Shown piece after piece: positions 5,902-8,622 of a stretch of 8,622 nt of DNA. The notes under the pieces are model-generated. The model was not told the origin of the DNA. It did not search any database and saw only the letters and a program-made list of their open reading frames with translations. The position numbers and the translations under genes were made by a program. Each line of letters starts with the position of its first letter. Position 1 is the first letter of the stretch. The stretch is from Desulfobacterales bacterium (GTDB taxonomy: Bacteria > Desulfobacterota > Desulfobacteria > Desulfobacterales > JAFDCJ01): contig CP070771.1 of NCBI GenBank assembly GCA_020345785.1, positions 985,331 through 993,952 of the forward strand, given 5' to 3'.

Positions 5902-6012
5902 ACCCGCCGCCGGTTTCCACGAGATCCTTACCATCTAATCCGCAATTCGCATTCCTAATCTGGTTTAAGATTTCCAGCTTCCGAATGCCTTAACTGCTCA
6001 GTCCTCAGTCCT
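5868..6012. repeat. 16-bp perfect inverted repeat joining two heptad arrays
   Basis: aggactgaggactgag (5868-5883) is the exact reverse complement of ctcagtcctcagtcct (5997-6012), with 113 nt between the arms. The same word family is therefore present in both orientations within one spacer. Confidence 0.85.
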
Positions 6013-6108
6013 CATTTCTCAGTCCTTCACGCTATGCTCTTTGCCCTCTGCTCTATGCCTTCTTTCCGACTTCCGCATTCCCACTTCCAAATTCAATATC
6101 CTCACTCC
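5997..6108. repeat. Register-locked heptad array running into the 3' end of the molybdoenzyme gene
   Basis: Sixteen units hold one 7-nt phase: CTCAGTC words (5997, 6004, 6018), ctatgct, ctttgcc, ctctgct and ctatgcc (6032-6059), then TTC-ending words (6060, 6067, 6074, 6081, 6088), then aatatcc and tcactcc. Positions 6053-6108 are coding for the adjacent gene, so about 18 residues and the stop lie inside the array. Confidence 0.72.
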
Positions 6109-8353
6109 TCACCACCTCCACCGCCACATCATTCATATGCATATTGGGTTCATAAACCTTTTCCTGGACCGGATTGATAACATCATGTGTCAGGTGGTTG
6201 ACGCTGCCTTCCCTGAATTGATCGATCCACCATCCCTGGCTGATGTTGATCACACCGGGACGAACGCCTTCGGTTAATCTGGCTTTGAGCGTGGTTCGCG
6301 CCCGGTCGTTGAAGACCGTGACAATATCGTCGTTGAGAATATTACGCGCGGCAGCGTCCTGCGGGTTAATTTCGACCAACGGTTCCGGATTCATTGCCAG
6401 CAGAGATGATACGTTGGCAAACATGGAATGCGTCCGAAAGCGGGTGTGTCCCTGGACGAACGCCAATGGATATTTCTTTTTTTCAGGCTTCAGCGGCGTC
6501 TCGAATGGTTCCAAAAACACAGGCAACGCCTGACCTTCCTCCAGAAGGTTTTCAGAGTAAATTTCGATTTTCCCGGAGGCGGTCGAAAATGGAATGTCAA
6601 TTTCCTGATTCATTTCCGGAATAAAGCCCAACGGCATAGGCCCTTCTTTCAGCTTTTCTCTGGTTATGCCTTTGAGCGAATCATTTTTGGAATCAAGAAT
6701 CAGGTCAATAAAGCCATTCTGGCCGTCTGCAAAATATTTCCCGAAACCCAGCCGTTCAGCCAAGCCGGCCGCTATATCCACATCTGATTTCGCCTCATAA
6801 AGCGGCTCGATGACCTTCTGCTGCAGCTGCACAAACGGATAGGGGTGGGCAATCAGATCCGAAAATTCCAGGTAACTGCATACCGGCAGCAGAATATCTG
6901 CATACCGCGCGGTGGGCGTCATGAACAGTTCCGTGTCGACCATAAAATCCAGTTTGGGAAACATTTCTTCGGCAATCTTTCGGCTGTTGGCACACTGGTT
7001 CAAAAAGTTAATGAACGAAAACCAGACAGCCTTAATCGGGTAGGGCCGTTCGCGAATCACCGCATCATACAGTTGAAGAATTCCCAAGCGAGAATAAGAC
7101 GGTCGGGAGGGGTCGGCATGCAGAAACGGTTTCCAGTTCAGAACCGCGGGCAGATGACCGCCCTTGAATGTCGCCTGAACATTGCCGGTCACAGCGGCAA
7201 CGGTAGCCAACGCTCTGAGTGAAATGTCCCCATGGTAGGTCCGGGTAAATCCCATATGGGGCACCATCAGAGTCGATTTTGCACCTCCAATTCTTGCAGC
7301 AAGTTTGACAACCAAATCCGGCGGAACACCAGTAATTTCAGCGACCCGCTGCGGAGAATATTCGGCCGCCAAATCCTGCAGCAGCTGAAAGGCCGGCTTG
7401 CATTCAATACCCCTGACGGTATAGCTTCCCGATAGCACCGGTTGTATATCGGCAGAGGATCGGAGCCTGGGAGACCTGCTGATCCGGTCGTAGATGACGT
7501 ATTCATTTTCCGCCGCTAATCCAAGATCTTTGCCCCTGAGATATTTGCCGGTGTCCGATCTCACCAGATAGGGTCCGACCGAATGCCTTGCAATAAATGC
7601 ATCATTCTGGAAACCCCGTGCAAAGATGACCTGCAGCAGTCCCAGCGCCAGGGCCGTATCGGTGCCGGGCCTGATGCCTATATATTGATCGGCTTTGGAG
7701 GCTGTGACGGTAAAGCGCGGGTCGATTACCACTAGCAGCGCTCCTTTTTTTTTGGCGTCCATGATTGGGCGCATGAGATTCAACGGCTGGGATTCACCCG
7801 GGTTTGATCCCCAGACAACGACGATATCAGGCTCAGTCGTGCCGGCCAGCAAACTTCCAAACAAAAGACCATAGGGAAACTGGGTGCCGAATATCACCCG
7901 GCTGCCGCAGGGCAGTCCGGCATCGCCGTATCCCCAGGCACTGACTCGTGTCGACTGCGTCAGGCTTGCCAATCGCAGGTAGGCGCCGAACTTGGTTGTC
8001 CCGGCACCGGGGCCGCCGAGCACCCAGCCGATGGACGGCCAGCCATATTCGGCGGCAATGTTTTTGAACTTTTCCGCGATTGTATCCAGTGCGTCGTCCC
8101 AGGAAATACGCTCGAACTTGCCTTCGCCGCGTTTTCCCGTTCGTCGCATGGGGTATTTCAACCGATCCGGGTGGTAGGTGACATCCAGACTGGATAAACC
8201 CCGCAGGCAAATCCGGCGGTACCTCGGATTGGGAAAGTCTGCCGGCTCCACTTTAACGACCCGATCGCCTGCAACATGCGCCAAGATCCCGCAGGCATCA
8301 ATGCCGCAGTGGGCGGGGCAAACAGTGCGTACGGTTTTTATACCGGTTGTCAT
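6053..8353 (-). CDS. Molybdopterin oxidoreductase, DMSO reductase family, catalytic subunit
   Basis: The 766-residue protein has the layout of the DMSO reductase family. An N-terminal [4Fe-4S] site uses Cys12-x3-Cys16-x4-Cys21-x27-Cys49; the CX4C step is one residue longer than the common CX3C. RISWDDALDTIAEKF is at 82-96. The cofactor-binding patterns VVVWGSNPGES (178-188) and VVIDPRFTVTASKADQYIGIRPGTDTALALG (208-238) follow. FMTPTARYADILLP (477-490) precedes the C-terminal molydop-binding domain, about 628-745. GYGDAGLPCGS (141-151) lies where the metal ligand is expected, so Cys149 is my candidate molybdenum/tungsten ligand (inference). No Tat signal is seen, so it should be cytoplasmic. 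The substrate is unknown; cytoplasmic relatives include oxidoreductases and the hydratase of acetylene. It pairs with the Fe-S protein downstream, though 253 nt of repeats separate them. The last ~18 residues and the TAG stop lie in a heptad repeat. The start ATG has AAGGAAGGA ending 9 nt before it. Confidence 0.92.
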   Translation of the reverse strand: MTTGIKTVRTVCPAHCGIDACGILAHVAGDRVVKVEPADFPNPRYRRICLRGLSSLDVTYHPDRLKYPMRRTGKRGEGKFERISWDDALDTIAEKFKNIAAEYGWPSIGWVLGGPGAGTTKFGAYLRLASLTQSTRVSAWGYGDAGLPCGSRVIFGTQFPYGLLFGSLLAGTTEPDIVVVWGSNPGESQPLNLMRPIMDAKKKGALLVVIDPRFTVTASKADQYIGIRPGTDTALALGLLQVIFARGFQNDAFIARHSVGPYLVRSDTGKYLRGKDLGLAAENEYVIYDRISRSPRLRSSADIQPVLSGSYTVRGIECKPAFQLLQDLAAEYSPQRVAEITGVPPDLVVKLAARIGGAKSTLMVPHMGFTRTYHGDISLRALATVAAVTGNVQATFKGGHLPAVLNWKPFLHADPSRPSYSRLGILQLYDAVIRERPYPIKAVWFSFINFLNQCANSRKIAEEMFPKLDFMVDTELFMTPTARYADILLPVCSYLEFSDLIAHPYPFVQLQQKVIEPLYEAKSDVDIAAGLAERLGFGKYFADGQNGFIDLILDSKNDSLKGITREKLKEGPMPLGFIPEMNQEIDIPFSTASGKIEIYSENLLEEGQALPVFLEPFETPLKPEKKKYPLAFVQGHTRFRTHSMFANVSSLLAMNPEPLVEINPQDAAARNILNDDIVTVFNDRARTTLKARLTEGVRPGVINISQGWWIDQFREGSVNHLTHDVINPVQEKVYEPNMHMNDVAVEVVRSEDIEFGSGNAEVGKKA

Positions 8354-8416
8354 TTATTGATGTCCTTCCTTTCGTAGCTGGCTTGCCGAGTGCTGCGGTA
8401 AATGGGCGTTTCACTC

Positions 8417-8437
8417 TAGGAGCGGCCTGACGGCCTT
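8417..8437 (+). repeat. REP-like hairpin, GTAGGAGCGG family, decayed copy 3
   Basis: taggagcggcc, a short loop, then ggcctt. The head taggagcgg matches the other two copies, but the stem is reduced to ggcc/ggcc. Confidence 0.5.
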
Positions 8438-8441
8438 GATG

Positions 8442-8465
8442 AGCGCTGCGCTCTCATGAGGACTG
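8442..8465 (+). repeat. 24-bp exact direct repeat, copy 2
   Basis: Identical to 5821-5844. Here the preceding g extends the small palindrome to gagcgc-t-gcgctc (8441-8453). Confidence 0.85.
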
Positions 8466-8585
8466 AGTGCTGAGTTTAACCCACCATATATTCCCTCAGT
8501 CCTCGGCGCTATGCACTATCCTCCATGCCTCTTATCCGTCTCTCACCTTCCCAACTTCTGTTAACTATCCTCAGTCGTATGCGGT
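8453..8585. repeat. Register-locked heptad array upstream of the molybdoenzyme gene, 19 units
   Basis: The units stay in one phase: ctcatga (8453), ggactga (8460), gtgctga (8467), ctcagtc (8495), ctatgca (8509), ctatcct (8516), ccatgcc (8523), caccttc (8544) and ctatcct again (8565). GGACTGA, CTCAGTC and CTATGCN words all repeat families seen at 5832-6059. The middle units are degenerate. Confidence 0.6.
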
Positions 8586-8591
8586 TTTTTT

Positions 8592-8619
8592 CTGACACCT
8601 GACACCTGACACCTGAAAC
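8592..8619 (+). repeat. CTGAMAC heptad array, 4 units
   Basis: ctgacac at 8592, 8599 and 8606 and ctgaaac at 8613. It is 1 nt out of phase with the preceding array; the shift falls at a run of T residues (8585-8591). It may continue beyond the window. The same words occur at 1138 and 2355 in the same orientation. Confidence 0.85.
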
Positions 8620-8622
8620 CTT

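Larger units (their letters stand above)
8354..8622. other. Upstream region of the molybdoenzyme gene, repeat-filled
   Basis: Positions 8354-8416 hold the ribosome-binding site (AAGGAAGGA at 8363-8371, minus strand) and presumably the leader. Beyond that come a decayed REP-like hairpin, the second 24-bp repeat and a long heptad array to the window end. No gene and no clear -35/-10 pair is seen. Confidence 0.6.

Noticed and set aside
6041..6277. 78-codon plus-strand frame
   Set aside because: Antisense to the molybdoenzyme gene and starting in the heptad array.

Overview
The window holds six protein genes, all on the minus strand. They are separated by unusually repeat-rich spacers. The gene content (a UroD/MtaA-type methyltransferase, a DUF362 iron-sulfur protein, and a molybdopterin oxidoreductase with a four-cluster ferredoxin subunit, with no oxygen-dependent enzymes) suggests a strict anaerobe. 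My guess is a Desulfobacterota (sulfate-reducer-like) genome. That guess rests on protein families and spacer style, not on a marker gene.

Layout by coordinate: 1-647 is the N-terminal part of an MFS transporter that runs off the window. 648-1247 is a gene-free, repeat-filled spacer. 1248-2309 is a uroporphyrinogen-decarboxylase-family protein with the zinc ligands of MtaA/CmuA methyltransferases. 2310-2606 is a repeat spacer. 2607-3368 is an SDR oxidoreductase. 3396-4718 is a DUF362 protein whose C-terminus carries a NuoB-like cysteine motif. 4719-5220 holds a REP-like hairpin and a nested palindromic, MITE-like element of about 330 bp. 5221-5799 is a 4x[4Fe-4S] electron-transfer subunit with a TTG start. 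5800-6052 is a repeat spacer. 6053-8353 is a molybdopterin oxidoreductase catalytic subunit. 8354-8622 is another repeat spacer.

Transcription runs right to left. The molybdoenzyme and its Fe-S subunit form one functional pair. DUF362 and SDR form a second, tightly spaced pair 27 nt apart. UroD/MtaA-like and MFS genes follow with larger gaps. A plausible joint role is import and anaerobic conversion of a small organic (possibly methylated or aromatic) compound, but the substrate cannot be read from the sequence.

The most striking non-coding signal is a set of degenerate tandem repeats with a 7-nt period. They occur in most spacers. Several word families (CTGAMAC, GCTATGC, TGAACCT, CTCAGTC/GGACTGA, ATTCGAT, CAAATTM) follow one another while staying in the same 7-nt register, over 161 nt at 1110-1270, 112 nt at 5997-6108 and about 133 nt at 8453-8585. 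Two arrays run into the 3' ends of genes and supply the stop codon and last residues. Three copies of a GTAGGAGCGG-type hairpin and a 24-bp exact direct repeat flanking the molybdoenzyme gene add to the repeat load.
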